A DNA stretch of 64,000 nucleotides from Dyella sp. OK004 (GCF_900114495.1 NZ_FOZI01000003.1:186001-250000), one strand, 5' to 3'; positions 1 through 9,093 are shown, counted from the stretch's first letter. The notes: generated by a model not told the origin, from the letters alone. A program made the numbers and translations.

Positions 1-218
1 CGGCCTACACGCTGTACATGGTCAAGCGTGTGCTGTGGGGCGACATCACCAACCCGCACGTGGCCGAGATGAAGGACATCAACGGCCGTGAACTGTTCGT
101 GCTCGGCGCCTTTGCCGCCGCCGTGCTGGCCCTGGGCATCTGGCCGCAGCCGCTGATCCATTTGATGGACAGTTCGGTGACGCAGCTCGTGCAGCAGCTT
201 GGCAACCACAAGATCTGA
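1..218 (+). CDS. nuoM: NADH-quinone oxidoreductase subunit M, C-terminal fragment
   Basis: This is the last 71 codons of an antiporter-like membrane subunit of respiratory complex I; the 5' part lies outside the window and the reading frame is entered at base 3. The visible part has a short hydrophilic stretch (VKRVLWGDITNP), typical of the loop before the last NuoM helix, then a hydrophobic helix ending in WPQPLI. The stop codon lies two bases before the start of nuoN, as expected for the end of a nuo operon. Identification rests on this tail plus the adjacent nuoN. Confidence 0.9.
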   Translation, partial: AYTLYMVKRVLWGDITNPHVAEMKDINGRELFVLGAFAAAVLALGIWPQPLIHLMDSSVTQLVQQLGNHKI

Positions 219-220
219 GA

Positions 221-1666
221 ATGACCATGCCGAATATCAATGACATTCTGATCATGCTGCCAGAGTTGTACCTGGTAGTGGCGGCGTGCCTTCTGCTGTT
301 GCTGGATGCTTTCATGAAGCCGGAGCAGCGCGGTGTGCTGCATTGGCTCTCAGTGGCGGTGCTGCTGGTCGGTATTTATCTGGTGGTGGCGGGGCAGCCG
401 CCGCAACCGGTAGTGGCTTTCGGTGGCATGTTCGTGCGCGATGGTGTGGCGGAGATTCTTAAGGTCTTCGCGCTGCTCTGCACGGCACTGGTCTTCATCT
501 ACGCGCGCCCGTACCTGATCGATCGCAAGCTTTTCATCGGTGAGTTCTACACGCTGACGATCTTTGCGGTGATCGGCATCATGTTGCTGGTGTCTGCCGG
601 CAGCCTGGTTACCGTGTATTTGGGTCTTGAGTTGCTGACGCTGTCTTCGTACGCGTTGGTTGCCCTGAATCGCGATTCGCCGCTGTCGTCGGAAGCAGCG
701 ATCAAGTACTTCGTGCTGGGTGCGCTGGCCTCGGGCATGCTGCTGTACGGCATGTCGATGGTCTACGGCGCCACCGCTACGCTGGATCTGGCCAGTCTGC
801 ATACGGCAGCGGCCCATACCGGCATGCCGAACCTGCTGCTGTTCGGCCTGATCTTCATGATCGTGGGTATCGGTTTCAAGCTCGGCGCGGCGCCGTTCCA
901 CATGTGGATTCCGGACGTGTACCAGGGCTCGCCGACGGCGGTGACCATCTTCATCGGTTCCGCACCGAAGCTGGCTGCGTTCGGCATGGCTTACCGCCTG
1001 CTGGAGTCGGGTCTGGGTGACCTGTCGCAGCATTGGCAGCAGATGCTGGCGGTGCTGGCGGTGCTGTCGCTGGCGATCGGTAACTTGGTTGCCATCGTGC
1101 AGACCAACCTGAAGCGCCTGCTGGCGTATTCGACCATCTCGCACATGGGCTACCTGCTGCTCGGCCTGGTCAATGCCGGTCCGGAGGGTTACGCCTCGGC
1201 GCTGTTCTATGCGATCAGTTATGCGCTGATGGGCACCGCCGCCTTCGGCGTGATCCTGGCGCTGGCTCGTGCCGGCTTCGAGTGCGAAGAGATCGACGAT
1301 CTCAAGGGCCTCAACCAGCGTTCGCCGTGGATGGCGTTTCTGATGATGCTGGTGATGTTCTCGCTGGCTGGTGTGCCGCCGCTGTTCGGCTTCTTCGCCA
1401 AGCTGCTGGTGCTCCAGGCCGCCATCCATGCCGGCATGTTGTGGCTGGCCATCGTGGGTGCGGTATTCGCCATCATCGGCCTGTACTACTACCTGCGCGT
1501 GGTCAAGGTGATGTACTTCGACCAGCCGAACGAGGGCGCCGAGCTGAAGATGCAGCAGGATCCATCGGTGCGTGTAGTGCTGTCCCTCAATGCGCTGAGT
1601 CTGCTGGTGCTGGGTTTTGCGTGGGGCCCGCTGCTGGGCTGGTGCCGCAGCGTGTTCCCGGGCTGA
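221..1666 (+). CDS. nuoN: NADH-quinone oxidoreductase subunit N
   Basis: A 481-residue polytopic inner-membrane protein and one of the three antiporter-like proton-pumping subunits of complex I. It is almost entirely hydrophobic helices. The proton-antiporter (Proton_antipo_M) core spans roughly residues 120-420, and residues about 219-240 carry the conserved GFKLGAAPFHMWIPDVYQGSPT-type segment with its lysine and histidine. Length matches the family (about 480). The ATG is two bases after the nuoM stop, so the genes are co-transcribed and probably translationally coupled. It is the last nuo gene; a hairpin follows at 1672-1692. Confidence 0.97.
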   Translation: MTMPNINDILIMLPELYLVVAACLLLLLDAFMKPEQRGVLHWLSVAVLLVGIYLVVAGQPPQPVVAFGGMFVRDGVAEILKVFALLCTALVFIYARPYLIDRKLFIGEFYTLTIFAVIGIMLLVSAGSLVTVYLGLELLTLSSYALVALNRDSPLSSEAAIKYFVLGALASGMLLYGMSMVYGATATLDLASLHTAAAHTGMPNLLLFGLIFMIVGIGFKLGAAPFHMWIPDVYQGSPTAVTIFIGSAPKLAAFGMAYRLLESGLGDLSQHWQQMLAVLAVLSLAIGNLVAIVQTNLKRLLAYSTISHMGYLLLGLVNAGPEGYASALFYAISYALMGTAAFGVILALARAGFECEEIDDLKGLNQRSPWMAFLMMLVMFSLAGVPPLFGFFAKLLVLQAAIHAGMLWLAIVGAVFAIIGLYYYLRVVKVMYFDQPNEGAELKMQQDPSVRVVLSLNALSLLVLGFAWGPLLGWCRSVFPG

Positions 1667-1671
1667 TCCGT

Positions 1672-1692
1672 GTGGCGGTTTTTTACCGCCAC
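1672..1692 (+). terminator. Hairpin after nuoN, weak terminator candidate
   Basis: Seven-base arms GTGGCGG (1672-1678) and CCGCCAC (1686-1692) enclose a T-rich loop. No T-run follows the stem, so this may be a stability element or a factor-dependent end of the nuo transcript rather than a classical intrinsic terminator. Confidence 0.4.
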
Positions 1693-1747
1693 CACAGGAT
1701 TTGTCATCACTTCTTCAAAAATAGTCTTAGAAATTTCACGATAACGC

Positions 1748-1775
1748 TTGCAAGAAATCGGCCATATCGTTAAAC
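1748..1775 (+). promoter_or_regulatory. Possible sigma-70 promoter of the initiator tRNA
   Basis: TTGCAA (1748-1753) and TTAAAC (1770-1775) are separated by 16 bases, placing a transcription start a few bases before the tRNA at 1790. The -10 match is poor, so this is a position-based suggestion. Confidence 0.35.
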
Positions 1776-1789
1776 TTTTCAAACTCTGA

Positions 1790-1866
1790 TGCGGGGTGGA
1801 GCAGTCTGGCAGCTCGTCGGGCTCATAACCCGAAGGTCGCAGGTTCGAATCCTGCCCCCGCTACCA
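1790..1866 (+). tRNA. metY: Initiator tRNA-fMet (CAT anticodon)
   Basis: This 77-base cloverleaf includes an encoded CCA end. It has a CTCATAA anticodon loop, three consecutive G-C pairs in the anticodon stem (GGG/CCC, the initiator signature for 30S P-site binding), the T-loop GTTCGAATC, and an acceptor stem GCGGGG/CCCCGC. Positions 1 and 72 are T and T and cannot pair. A mismatch here is the other initiator hallmark, though E. coli has C-A. The gene lies directly upstream of rimP-nusA-infB, as metY does in E. coli, which supports an ancient shared transcript. Confidence 0.97.
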
Positions 1867-1884
1867 GATCTTTCTTAGAACAAG

Positions 1885-1908
1885 AAAGCCTCCTCGTGAG
1901 GCTTTTTT
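1885..1908 (+). terminator. Intrinsic terminator after tRNA-fMet
   Basis: Stem AAGCCTC (1886-1892) / GAGGCTT (1898-1904) with a five-base loop, followed directly by a T-run (1903-1908). It separates the tRNA from rimP; in E. coli, readthrough of such leader terminators feeds the nusA operon. Confidence 0.85.
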
Positions 1909-2013
1909 GTTGGGCGCAAGGATGCGTCGCACGATCGTCACACAACGCTTGATACTGGTTGCTGTGGCGCTCTGCCGGGAAGAGCCTGGAGGGGTCGGGA
2001 CATCGGCGAGGAC

Positions 2014-2029
2014 GCTCTCGGAAGAGAGC
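2014..2029 (+). other. GGAA-tetraloop hairpin in the rimP leader
   Basis: GCTCTC (2014-2019) and GAGAGC (2024-2029) form a perfect six-base stem closed by GGAA, a GNRA tetraloop. It sits just upstream of the second terminator-like hairpin of the leader. Confidence 0.6.
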
Positions 2030-2034
2030 ATGGA

Positions 2035-2058
2035 ATGGGCCGCTTGAGCCCATTTTTT
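2035..2058 (+). terminator. Terminator/attenuator-like hairpin immediately before rimP
   Basis: Stem ATGGGC (2035-2040) / GCCCAT (2048-2053), seven-base loop, then a run of six T to 2058. It ends only 25 bases before the rimP start codon, so it would have to be read through or act as an attenuator for the operon. Confidence 0.65.
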
Positions 2059-2083
2059 GTTTCTGGCGACGGTAGACGGACTT

Positions 2084-2599
2084 ATGGATACACAGGCACT
2101 GGCACAACGCTTCACTGAGGTTCTGGCTGATCTAGGCCTGGAATGCATCGGCGTGGAGTTCTCCCCATCGCAAGGGCAGAGTACCCTGCGTGTTTACCTG
2201 GACGTGGATGGTCGCGAGGTGACCCTCGACGATTGCGAGGCGGCCAGTCGCGAACTGTCGGCCATGCTCGACGTGGAAGATCCGATTCCAGGGCATTACC
2301 TGCTTGAGGTTTCCTCCCCAGGAGTGGATCGCCCCTTGTTCACGGCGGCCCAGTTCGCCAAGGTCAGCGGCCAGGAAGTGAAGGTGCTGCTGAAGGCGCC
2401 GATCGAAGGTCGTCGTCGTTTGCGCGGCAAAGTGGTTGCGGTGGAAGGCGAGCGTATCTCGCTGGAGGCCGAGGGGAAGATGTTTGAGTTTGAACACGAT
2501 GCGGTGGAAAGCGCGCGTGTAGTGCCGGATTGGGCAGCGCTCGGTTATGTGCCGCAGCCCAAGCCGGGCAAGAAGCCGGTCAAGAAGGCCACGAAATAA
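2084..2599 (+). CDS. rimP: Ribosome maturation factor RimP
   Basis: A 171-residue cytoplasmic assembly factor of the 30S subunit. The family signature SSPGVDRPL is at residues 77-85, followed by the C-terminal SH3-like half; the last ten residues are lysine-rich (KKPVKKATK). The frame is open upstream to a TTG at 2057, but that lies inside the terminator T-run. The ATG at 2084 gives a normal N-terminus ([10 protein letters not shown]). It is the first protein gene of the nusA-infB operon, 47 bases before nusA. Confidence 0.96.
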   Translation: MDTQALAQRFTEVLADLGLECIGVEFSPSQGQSTLRVYLDVDGREVTLDDCEAASRELSAMLDVEDPIPGHYLLEVSSPGVDRPLFTAAQFAKVSGQEVKVLLKAPIEGRRRLRGKVVAVEGERISLEAEGKMFEFEHDAVESARVVPDWAALGYVPQPKPGKKPVKKATK

Positions 2600-2646
2600 T
2601 TTATCTGAGCGATCGGGCGCCGGACGGCGTCTACGGAGTTGCTGCA

Positions 2647-4152
2647 ATGAGCAAAGAACTACTGCTAGTCGTCGACGCGGTTGCCAACGAGAAGGGTGTG
2701 CCGCGCGAAGTGATCTTCCTGGCGATGGAGGCCGCGCTGGCCTCGGCGGCGAAGAAGCGCTATCCGGACGAAGATCCGGATATCCGCGTCTCCATCGACC
2801 GTCATAGCGGCGAATACGAAACCTTCCGTCGCTGGGAAGTGATTGCCGACGACGGCGAGATGGAATCCCCGTTCCGCCAGCTGCGCCTGATGGATGCGCT
2901 GGATGAGCGCGATGACTCGCAAGTGGGCGAGTACATCGAGCAGCAGATCGAAAACGCCGAGTTCGGCCGTATCGCTGCCCAGGCTGCCAAGCAGGTCATC
3001 GTGCAGCGCGTGCGCGAAGCCGAGCGCCAGCAGGTGGTGGACGCGTTCAAGGATCGCGTGGGCGAGCTGATTACCGGCATCGTCAAGCGCGTTGAGCGCG
3101 GCAACGTCTACCTGGATCTGGGCAGCAACGCCGAGGCCTTCATTCCTCGTGACAAGACCATCCCGCGCGAGTCGGCCCGCGTCGGCGACCGTGTACGTGG
3201 TTACCTGTTTGAGGTGCGCTCCGAAGTCCGTGGTCCGCAGCTGTTTGTGTCGCGCGCGGCGCCGGAATTCATGATCGAGCTGTTCAAGCTCGAGGTGCCG
3301 GAAGTCGGCCAGGGTCTGGTCGAAATCAAGGGCTGCGCCCGCGATCCGGGCGACCGAGCCAAGATCGCTGTGGTGGCCCACGACAGCCGCACCGATCCTA
3401 TCGGTGCTTGCATCGGCATGCGTGGTTCGCGCGTGCAGGCAGTGTCGAACGAGCTCAACGGCGAGCGCGTGGACATCATCCTGTGGCATGAGAACCAGGC
3501 CCAGTATGTGATCAATGCGATGGCGCCGGCGGAAGTGCAGTCCATCATCATGGACGAAGAGAAGCACTCCATGGACATCGCTGTGGCGGAGGACAAACTG
3601 TCCCAGGCCATCGGCCGCGGCGGTCAGAACGTGCGCCTCGCCAGCAAGCTCACTGGCTGGCAGCTCAACGTGATGACGCAGGACCAGGTCACCGCCAAGA
3701 GCGAGGCCGAGCAGGAAACCGCGCGTCAGCTGTTCATGGACAAGCTCGAAGTGGATCAGGAGATCGCCAACATCCTGGTGCAGGAAGGCTTCTCCAGCGT
3801 CGAAGAAATCGCCTACGTGCCCAGCGCCGAGCTGTTGGCTGTCGAGGGCTTCGACGAGGACATCGTCGAAGAACTGCGCGCCCGTGCCCGCGACGCGCTG
3901 CTCACCGAGGCTTTGGCCGTGGAAGAGGGTATCGACGAGCATCAGCCGTCGGAAGAGCTGCTCGAGCTGCCGGGTATGGACGAGTCCACTGCCTATGCGC
4001 TCGCCTCGCGCGGCGTGGTGACGGTGGACGATCTGGCCGACCAGGCCATCGACGATGTGATCGATATTGAAGGCATGGATGAAGATCGTGCCAAGGCACT
4101 GATCATGGCCGCACGTGCGCCGATGATCGCGCGACTGGAGAAGGGTGGCTAA
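2647..4152 (+). CDS. nusA: Transcription termination/antitermination factor NusA
   Basis: A 501-residue RNA polymerase-binding elongation factor. The order seen is an N-terminal RNAP-binding domain (1-125), an S1 domain starting near residue 138, two KH domains (the second includes AIGRGGQNVRLASK near residue 321), and two acidic helix-hairpin-helix repeats in the last 135 residues. The two repeats mark a gammaproteobacterial-length NusA. The ATG at 2647 gives MSKELLLVVDAVA, a standard start. NusA commonly controls its own operon by promoting termination in the leader, and leader terminators are present here. Confidence 0.98.
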   Translation: MSKELLLVVDAVANEKGVPREVIFLAMEAALASAAKKRYPDEDPDIRVSIDRHSGEYETFRRWEVIADDGEMESPFRQLRLMDALDERDDSQVGEYIEQQIENAEFGRIAAQAAKQVIVQRVREAERQQVVDAFKDRVGELITGIVKRVERGNVYLDLGSNAEAFIPRDKTIPRESARVGDRVRGYLFEVRSEVRGPQLFVSRAAPEFMIELFKLEVPEVGQGLVEIKGCARDPGDRAKIAVVAHDSRTDPIGACIGMRGSRVQAVSNELNGERVDIILWHENQAQYVINAMAPAEVQSIIMDEEKHSMDIAVAEDKLSQAIGRGGQNVRLASKLTGWQLNVMTQDQVTAKSEAEQETARQLFMDKLEVDQEIANILVQEGFSSVEEIAYVPSAELLAVEGFDEDIVEELRARARDALLTEALAVEEGIDEHQPSEELLELPGMDESTAYALASRGVVTVDDLADQAIDDVIDIEGMDEDRAKALIMAARAPMIARLEKGG

Positions 4153-4281
4153 CCGCGGGCGGTAGCGCCCTGGATGGGCGCGCCGAGGAGGACCTTGCGG
4201 GGTCTTCCACCAGGGATGGAGGTAGCTGTGCAGGTTCAACCGCACAGACGATAAGCGCGGGAACGGCGGAGAAAGAACACG

Positions 4282-7107
4282 ATGTCGGACGTAACGATCA
4301 AACAACTCGCCAAGGTACTTGGCATGCCGGTGGACAAGCTCCTCGGGCAGCTGGCCGAGGCTGGCATGAAATTCTCCGATCCGGAGCAGGTCATCAGCAG
4401 CACCGAAAAGGTGAAGCTGCTCGGCTTTCTGCGCCGTACCCATGGCAAAAGCGAAGAAACGGCCGAGGCTGATGACAGCGCGCCACGCCAGATCACGCTC
4501 AAGCGCCGCAAGGTCAGCGAGCTGAAAGTGGCCACGCCGGGTGCGCGTGGCGCAACCGGCGCAAAGACAGTGAACGTGGAAGTGCGCGCCAAGCGCACCT
4601 ACGTGAAGCGCAGCGTCATTGCCGAAGAAGCCGGCTCGGATGTCGAGCGCGAAGACGCCGTGCGCAAGCTGCAGGAATCCCAGCAGCAGCGCGAGCATGA
4701 AGAAAACGAGCGCCTCGAGACCGAGCGCCGCCGCCAGGACGAGGCGCAGCAACGCGTCGAGGCCGAGCAGCGCAAGCAGGCGGAGGCTGAGCAGCGTCGC
4801 CTGCAGGCTGAGGCCGATGCAGCGGCCCGGGCCGAAGCGGAAGCTACAGTGGTTGAGCCCACACAGGAAGCGTCGGCGGTGGTTAAAAATGTTGCCGAAG
4901 TTGAAGTGGTCGCGCCACGCGAAAAGGCCGCACCAGTTCAGCAGACTGTCCAGAAAATCGATCCTAAAGCGCTCGGCATGATCCTGCCGCGCATTCACGA
5001 GCCGCGCCGCCGCGAAAAGCTGGTAGTAGCTCCGCCCGCTGCAGCGCCGGCACCTGCACCGGCACCGGCCGCCCCAGCGCCAGCCGCTGCTGCTACAGCG
5101 GCCCCTGCTGCGTCGGCAGATGCGAACCGCAACAAGCCGCCGCGCTTTGGCGGCCGCGATCGTGACGAAGGCCCGGGTGGCAAGCGTTTCGCCGCAGGCG
5201 AACTGCACTTGTCCGACGCCGATCGCGCACGTCGCTCCAACAAGCGCGGCAAGCCCGGCAGGGGCGGTCAGCGTGACGCTGTGCGTGGTGGCTCGAGTGC
5301 CTCCGCCGGCGGTGCGCATGGCTTCTCCCGTCCGACCGCGCCGGTCGTGCGTGAAGTCATGGTGGGTGACGCCAACGTGGTTGCCGAATTGGCCCAGAAA
5401 ATGGCGGTCAAGGGCTCAGAGGTGGTCAAGGCGCTCTTCAAGATGGGCGTGATGGCCACCATTAACCAGACCATCGACCATGACACTGCGGTGCTGGTGG
5501 TTGAGGAGCTGGGCCATACGGCCGTTGCTGTCAGCAATGACAACGCCGAGGCTGCGCTCGCCGCACATACACAGAACGCTGAGCTGGAAGGCGAGAAGAA
5601 GCCGCGTCCGCCAGTGGTCACCATCATGGGCCACGTCGACCACGGCAAGACCTCGCTACTGGACTACATCCGTCGCACCAAGGTCGCCTCGGGCGAAGCG
5701 GGTGGCATCACCCAGCACATCGGTGCCTATCATGTGGAAACGCCGAAGGGCGTGATTACCTTCCTCGACACCCCGGGCCATGCTGCGTTTACCTCGATGC
5801 GTGCCCGTGGTGCGCAATCGACCGACATCGTAGTGCTGGTAGTCGCCGCTGACGACGGTGTGATGCCGCAGACGGCGGAAGCCGTGCAGCATGCACGCGC
5901 CGCCAAGGTGCCGCTGATTGTGGCGGTTAACAAAATGGACAAGTCGGACGCCAATCCGGACCACGTCAAGCAGGGCCTAGGCGTTCTTGAAGTTATTCCG
6001 GAAGAGTGGGGTGGCGACACGCCGTTCGTACCGGTATCGGCCAAGACCGGCATGGGCATCGACGACTTACTCGAAGCCATTTCGGTGCAGGCCGAAGTGA
6101 TGGAGCTGACGGCGGTCGAAGACGGCCCCGCTTCCGGCGTGGTGATCGAATCCAGCCTGGATCGCGGTCGCGGCCCGGTGGCTACGGTGCTGGTGCAGCA
6201 GGGCACGCTCAAGCGCGGCGACTTTGTCGTTTGCGGCATCGAGTACGGCCGTATGCGTGCACTGGTCGACGAAAACGGCAAGACCGTACAGGAAGCTGGC
6301 CCGTCGATTCCGGTGCAGGTACTTGGTTTGTCGGGCGTGCCGGAATCGGGTGACGACTTCGTGGTGGTTGCCGACGAGCGACTGGCTCGCGAAGTGGCTG
6401 CCGAGCGTCAGCTTAAGCGTCGCGAAACGCGCATGGTCAGCAAGGCCAACCGCCTTGAGGACATCATGGCTCTGATGAGTCAGGGGGCTGAGCAGCAAAC
6501 GCTCAACATTCTGGTCAAGGCCGACGTGCAAGGTTCGGTGCAGGCTTTGCGCGAGTCGCTGAGCCAGATCGGCAACGAGAACGTGAAGGTCAATGTGATC
6601 GCGGCCGGCGTCGGCGGCATCACTGAGTCCGATGCGACCCTCGCTGCGGCGTCCAAGGCGTTGGTCATCGGCTTCAACGTGCGTGCTGACGCTTCGGCCC
6701 GCAAGGTGATCGATACCGCCGGCCTCGACGTGCGCTACTTCTCGATCATCTATGACGTGATCGACCAGGTGAAGCAGGCGGCCTCCGGTCTTCTCGGCAA
6801 GGAAGTGCGCGAAGAGATCATCGGCGTGGCCCAGGTGCGCGAAGTGTTCCGCAGCTCCAAGTTTGGCGCGGTCGCCGGCTGCATGGTGGTGGAAGGCACG
6901 GTCAAGCGCAGCAAGCCGATCCGAGTGCTGCGCGACAACACGGTGGTCTTCCAGGGCGAACTGGAATCGCTGCGCCGCTTCAAGGATCTGGTCGACGAAG
7001 TGCGCAACGGCATGGAATGCGGTATCGCCGTGAAGCAGTACAACGACGTCAAGGTCGGCGATCAGATCGAATGCTTCGAGCGCATCGAGGTGGCTCGCAC
7101 GCTGTAA
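4282..7107 (+). CDS. infB: Translation initiation factor IF-2
   Basis: A 941-residue GTPase that places fMet-tRNA in the ribosomal P site. It has an IF2_N domain (1-50), a long charged coiled-coil stretch rich in Q, E and R (about 120-195), and an Ala/Pro linker (about 245-280). The G domain follows with G1 GHVDHGKT at 450-457, G3 DTPGH at 496-500 and G4 NKMD at 550-553, then the beta-barrel and C-terminal initiator-tRNA-binding domains. A purine-rich GGCGGAGAAAG precedes the ATG. The window also encodes its substrate tRNA upstream. Confidence 0.98.
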   Translation: MSDVTIKQLAKVLGMPVDKLLGQLAEAGMKFSDPEQVISSTEKVKLLGFLRRTHGKSEETAEADDSAPRQITLKRRKVSELKVATPGARGATGAKTVNVEVRAKRTYVKRSVIAEEAGSDVEREDAVRKLQESQQQREHEENERLETERRRQDEAQQRVEAEQRKQAEAEQRRLQAEADAAARAEAEATVVEPTQEASAVVKNVAEVEVVAPREKAAPVQQTVQKIDPKALGMILPRIHEPRRREKLVVAPPAAAPAPAPAPAAPAPAAAATAAPAASADANRNKPPRFGGRDRDEGPGGKRFAAGELHLSDADRARRSNKRGKPGRGGQRDAVRGGSSASAGGAHGFSRPTAPVVREVMVGDANVVAELAQKMAVKGSEVVKALFKMGVMATINQTIDHDTAVLVVEELGHTAVAVSNDNAEAALAAHTQNAELEGEKKPRPPVVTIMGHVDHGKTSLLDYIRRTKVASGEAGGITQHIGAYHVETPKGVITFLDTPGHAAFTSMRARGAQSTDIVVLVVAADDGVMPQTAEAVQHARAAKVPLIVAVNKMDKSDANPDHVKQGLGVLEVIPEEWGGDTPFVPVSAKTGMGIDDLLEAISVQAEVMELTAVEDGPASGVVIESSLDRGRGPVATVLVQQGTLKRGDFVVCGIEYGRMRALVDENGKTVQEAGPSIPVQVLGLSGVPESGDDFVVVADERLAREVAAERQLKRRETRMVSKANRLEDIMALMSQGAEQQTLNILVKADVQGSVQALRESLSQIGNENVKVNVIAAGVGGITESDATLAAASKALVIGFNVRADASARKVIDTAGLDVRYFSIIYDVIDQVKQAASGLLGKEVREEIIGVAQVREVFRSSKFGAVAGCMVVEGTVKRSKPIRVLRDNTVVFQGELESLRRFKDLVDEVRNGMECGIAVKQYNDVKVGDQIECFERIEVARTL

Positions 7108-7163
7108 CACCGGGATGAGGGATGAGTAGCGAGGGCGCGAAAATCCCGCATCCACGATCATGG

Positions 7164-7195
7164 AAAGCCCGGACGGCAAGCTGGTCCGGGCTTTT
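7164..7195 (+). terminator. Strong hairpin between infB and rbfA
   Basis: An 11-base perfect stem, 7164-7174 with 7184-7194, has a nine-base loop and ends in TTTT. It has the form of an intrinsic terminator but lies inside the operon, 73 bases before rbfA, so it probably causes partial termination or RNA processing. Confidence 0.65.
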
Positions 7196-7267
7196 CCGCT
7201 TGTTGTAGTCCGCGATGCAGGCGCCCTCGCTGCTCGCCCTTTGGCCCGATGGGTCGAGGAGTTCCCC

Positions 7268-7648
7268 ATGCCCTCACGCGATTTCAAACGTACCGACCGC
7301 GTCGGCGCCGAGCTGCGCCGCGAGATCGGCCTGCTGGTCCATGCTGCCGTGCGCGACCATGGTCTGCCGTCCGTCAGCGTGTCGGACGTGGAAGTTACCC
7401 GCGATCTGGATTGGGCCTCGGTGTGGGTCACGGCCTTGCTGCCTGACCAATCCGTCATGGCGGTGAAAGCGCTGAATGAACTGGCTGGCGAATTCCGCCG
7501 CTCGCTGTCGCGCAGCATGCGCCTTCGCCGCGTGCCGGAGCTGCGCTTCAAGTACGACGACTCGGTGGACAAGGGCGAGCGCATCGACACCTTGCTGCGA
7601 GAGCAGGCGCGCGATCTTGCGCCTCGCGAGGAAAGCGACGAGAACTGA
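7268..7648 (+). CDS. rbfA: 30S ribosome-binding factor RbfA
   Basis: A 126-residue KH-fold cold-shock ribosome assembly factor acting on the 5' helix of 16S rRNA. The family core is visible: [13 protein letters not shown] near the start, then [19 protein letters not shown], and the [15 protein letters not shown] segment with the helix-kink. The ATG at 7268 is chosen because GAGGAG lies eight bases upstream; an earlier in-frame ATG at 7160 lies within the preceding hairpin. The stop overlaps the truB start by one base (TGATG), indicating coupling. Confidence 0.96.
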   Translation: MPSRDFKRTDRVGAELRREIGLLVHAAVRDHGLPSVSVSDVEVTRDLDWASVWVTALLPDQSVMAVKALNELAGEFRRSLSRSMRLRRVPELRFKYDDSVDKGERIDTLLREQARDLAPREESDEN

Positions 7649-8586
7649 TGGGCCGTATCCGCTTCCGCGACCTGCACGGCATCCTGTTGCTGGACAAGCC
7701 GTTGGGTCTCAGTTCCAACCAGGCTTTGCAGGCGGCTCGCCGCCTGCTTCGGGCCGAAAAGGGCGGCCATACCGGTGCCCTCGATCCGCTCGCTACCGGC
7801 TTGCTGCCGCTCTGCTTCGGTGAGGCGACCAAGATCGCTGGCAACCTGCTCGGCTCGCGCAAGGCTTATGTCGCCGAATGCCGACTGGGTGCGACCACCA
7901 CCACCGCCGATCTCGAGGGTGAGGTGTTGCATGAGCGTCCGGTGCCACCATTGGATGACGCAACCATTGAGGCTGCGCTGGCCAGACTGCGCGGGCGCAT
8001 CGTTCAGGTGCCGCCGGTGTATTCCGCACTCAAGCAGGATGGCGAGCCGCTCTATGTGAAGGCCCGCCGCGGCGAGTCGGTACAGGTGCCGCCGCGTGAG
8101 GTCGAGGTTTATCGGCTGGACATGCTTTCGCGTACGCCGGACAGCCTGCGCCTTCATGTGGAGTGCGGTTCCGGCACTTACGTGCGGAGCCTAGCGGTCG
8201 ACCTGGGCGAGAGCCTTGACTGCGGAGCGCACCTGACGTCACTGCGCCGCCTGTGGGTCGAACCCTTCCGCGAGCCGGTCATGGTCACCCTGGAGCAGCT
8301 GCAGCAGGCTGCGGAGCAGGGCGATCCGGCCATGGATGCCCTGGTGCTGCCCTTGGCGGCCGGTCTGGCCGACTGGTCGGCCCTGCATCTGGACGACGCC
8401 CAGAGTCTCGGTGTCTCACAGGGACGCCAGATTCAGCTTCCCGGGGTAGTGGCGGGGCGATATGCCGCCTTTGCCCTCGACGGTCGTCCGCTGGCCCTGT
8501 GCGAAATCGATGGCGAGGGGAAGTTGCGCATCCAGCGTGGCTTCAATCTGCCTTCCGCCGTGCCTGACACGCCAAAGATGGGCTAA
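7648..8586 (+). CDS. truB: tRNA pseudouridine(55) synthase TruB
   Basis: A 312-residue enzyme making pseudouridine 55 in the T-loop of tRNAs. The catalytic aspartate is D46 in [16 protein letters not shown]. Later family segments include YKARRGE-type ([10 protein letters not shown]) and the [15 protein letters not shown] motif, followed by the C-terminal PUA-like region. The start overlaps the rbfA stop by one base. Gene order rbfA-truB-rpsO-pnp is the classical gammaproteobacterial arrangement. Confidence 0.97.
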   Translation: MGRIRFRDLHGILLLDKPLGLSSNQALQAARRLLRAEKGGHTGALDPLATGLLPLCFGEATKIAGNLLGSRKAYVAECRLGATTTTADLEGEVLHERPVPPLDDATIEAALARLRGRIVQVPPVYSALKQDGEPLYVKARRGESVQVPPREVEVYRLDMLSRTPDSLRLHVECGSGTYVRSLAVDLGESLDCGAHLTSLRRLWVEPFREPVMVTLEQLQQAAEQGDPAMDALVLPLAAGLADWSALHLDDAQSLGVSQGRQIQLPGVVAGRYAAFALDGRPLALCEIDGEGKLRIQRGFNLPSAVPDTPKMG

Positions 8587-8605
8587 CGGCGTGATTGTCA
8601 TGGTC

Positions 8606-8635
8606 TTGTTGTAGTGCGCTCCGGCTCGCTACAAT
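8606..8635 (+). promoter_or_regulatory. Sigma-70 promoter for rpsO
   Basis: TTGTTG (8606-8611) and TACAAT (8630-8635) are separated by 18 bases in the gap between truB and rpsO. It would allow S15 to be expressed independently of the long operon, as in E. coli. Confidence 0.6.
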
Positions 8636-8669
8636 ACACCGCTTGTTTCAGAGCTTTCATTCATCCAGA

Positions 8670-8725
8670 CGAAGCTTGCGCAACGTCATCGCCCGGTGAC
8701 GTTGCGCAAGCTTCGCTCCCGTTTT
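8670..8725 (+). promoter_or_regulatory. Perfect 19-bp hairpin in the rpsO leader
   Basis: Arms 8670-8688 and 8697-8715 are perfectly complementary over 19 bases, with an eight-base loop. Six bases later comes a GTTTTT run (8721-8726), then the ribosome binding site AAGGAAGAG. It could act as an intrinsic terminator, an RNase III site or an S15 autoregulatory element. E. coli S15 does repress through its own leader, but by a pseudoknot, so equivalence is not established. Confidence 0.8.
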
Positions 8726-8741
8726 TAAGGAAGAGATACTC

Positions 8742-9011
8742 ATGTCCCTCACTGCAGAACAGACCGGCAAGATCATTGCTGATTTCGGCCGCGTGCCGAA
8801 CGACACCGGTTCGCCGGAAGTCCAGGTGGCCTTGCTGTCGGCCCGCATCGAGCACCTGACCGACCATTTCAAGACCCACAAGCAGGATCACCATTCCCGC
8901 CGCGGCCTGCTCAAGCTGGTCAATCAGCGCAAGAGCCTGCTGGGTTATCTGAAGAAGAATGACCAGGCCCGTTATCAGGCCCTGATCGAACGCCTCGGCC
9001 TACGCCGTTAA
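8742..9011 (+). CDS. rpsO: 30S ribosomal protein S15
   Basis: An 89-residue primary 16S rRNA-binding protein, exactly the usual length. Family positions include [20 protein letters not shown] near residue 21 onward and [18 protein letters not shown], ending in [21 protein letters not shown] precedes the ATG. It has its own upstream promoter and a large leader hairpin and is followed by pnp. Confidence 0.99.
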   Translation: MSLTAEQTGKIIADFGRVPNDTGSPEVQVALLSARIEHLTDHFKTHKQDHHSRRGLLKLVNQRKSLLGYLKKNDQARYQALIERLGLRR

Positions 9012-9019
9012 GGGTTGCT

Positions 9020-9070
9020 TTTGCGTTCTTCATTGAACGCAAACGTCAAAAAGCGGCCAATTACGGCCGC
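9020..9070 (+). promoter_or_regulatory. Two tandem hairpins between rpsO and pnp
   Basis: The first is a nine-base perfect stem, 9020-9028 with 9035-9043. The second is a six-base stem GCGGCC/GGCCGC (9053-9058 with 9065-9070). In E. coli the pnp leader contains RNase III-cleaved stem-loops through which PNPase represses itself; position and form here fit that role. No long T-run follows the second stem. Confidence 0.6.
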
Positions 9071-9093
9071 ACTTCCAAATTCAGGAAAAGACA

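Noticed and set aside
1823-2107. Minus-strand open frame ending GAGFEPATFGL
   Set aside because: It reads through the antisense strand of the tRNA-fMet gene; this ending is a well-known artefact of tRNA complements.
2665-5319. Minus-strand open frame of 884 codons
   Set aside because: Antisense to nusA and infB; low-complexity His/Arg-rich product and no recognisable domain.
6067-8157. Minus-strand open frame of 696 codons
   Set aside because: Antisense to infB, rbfA and truB.
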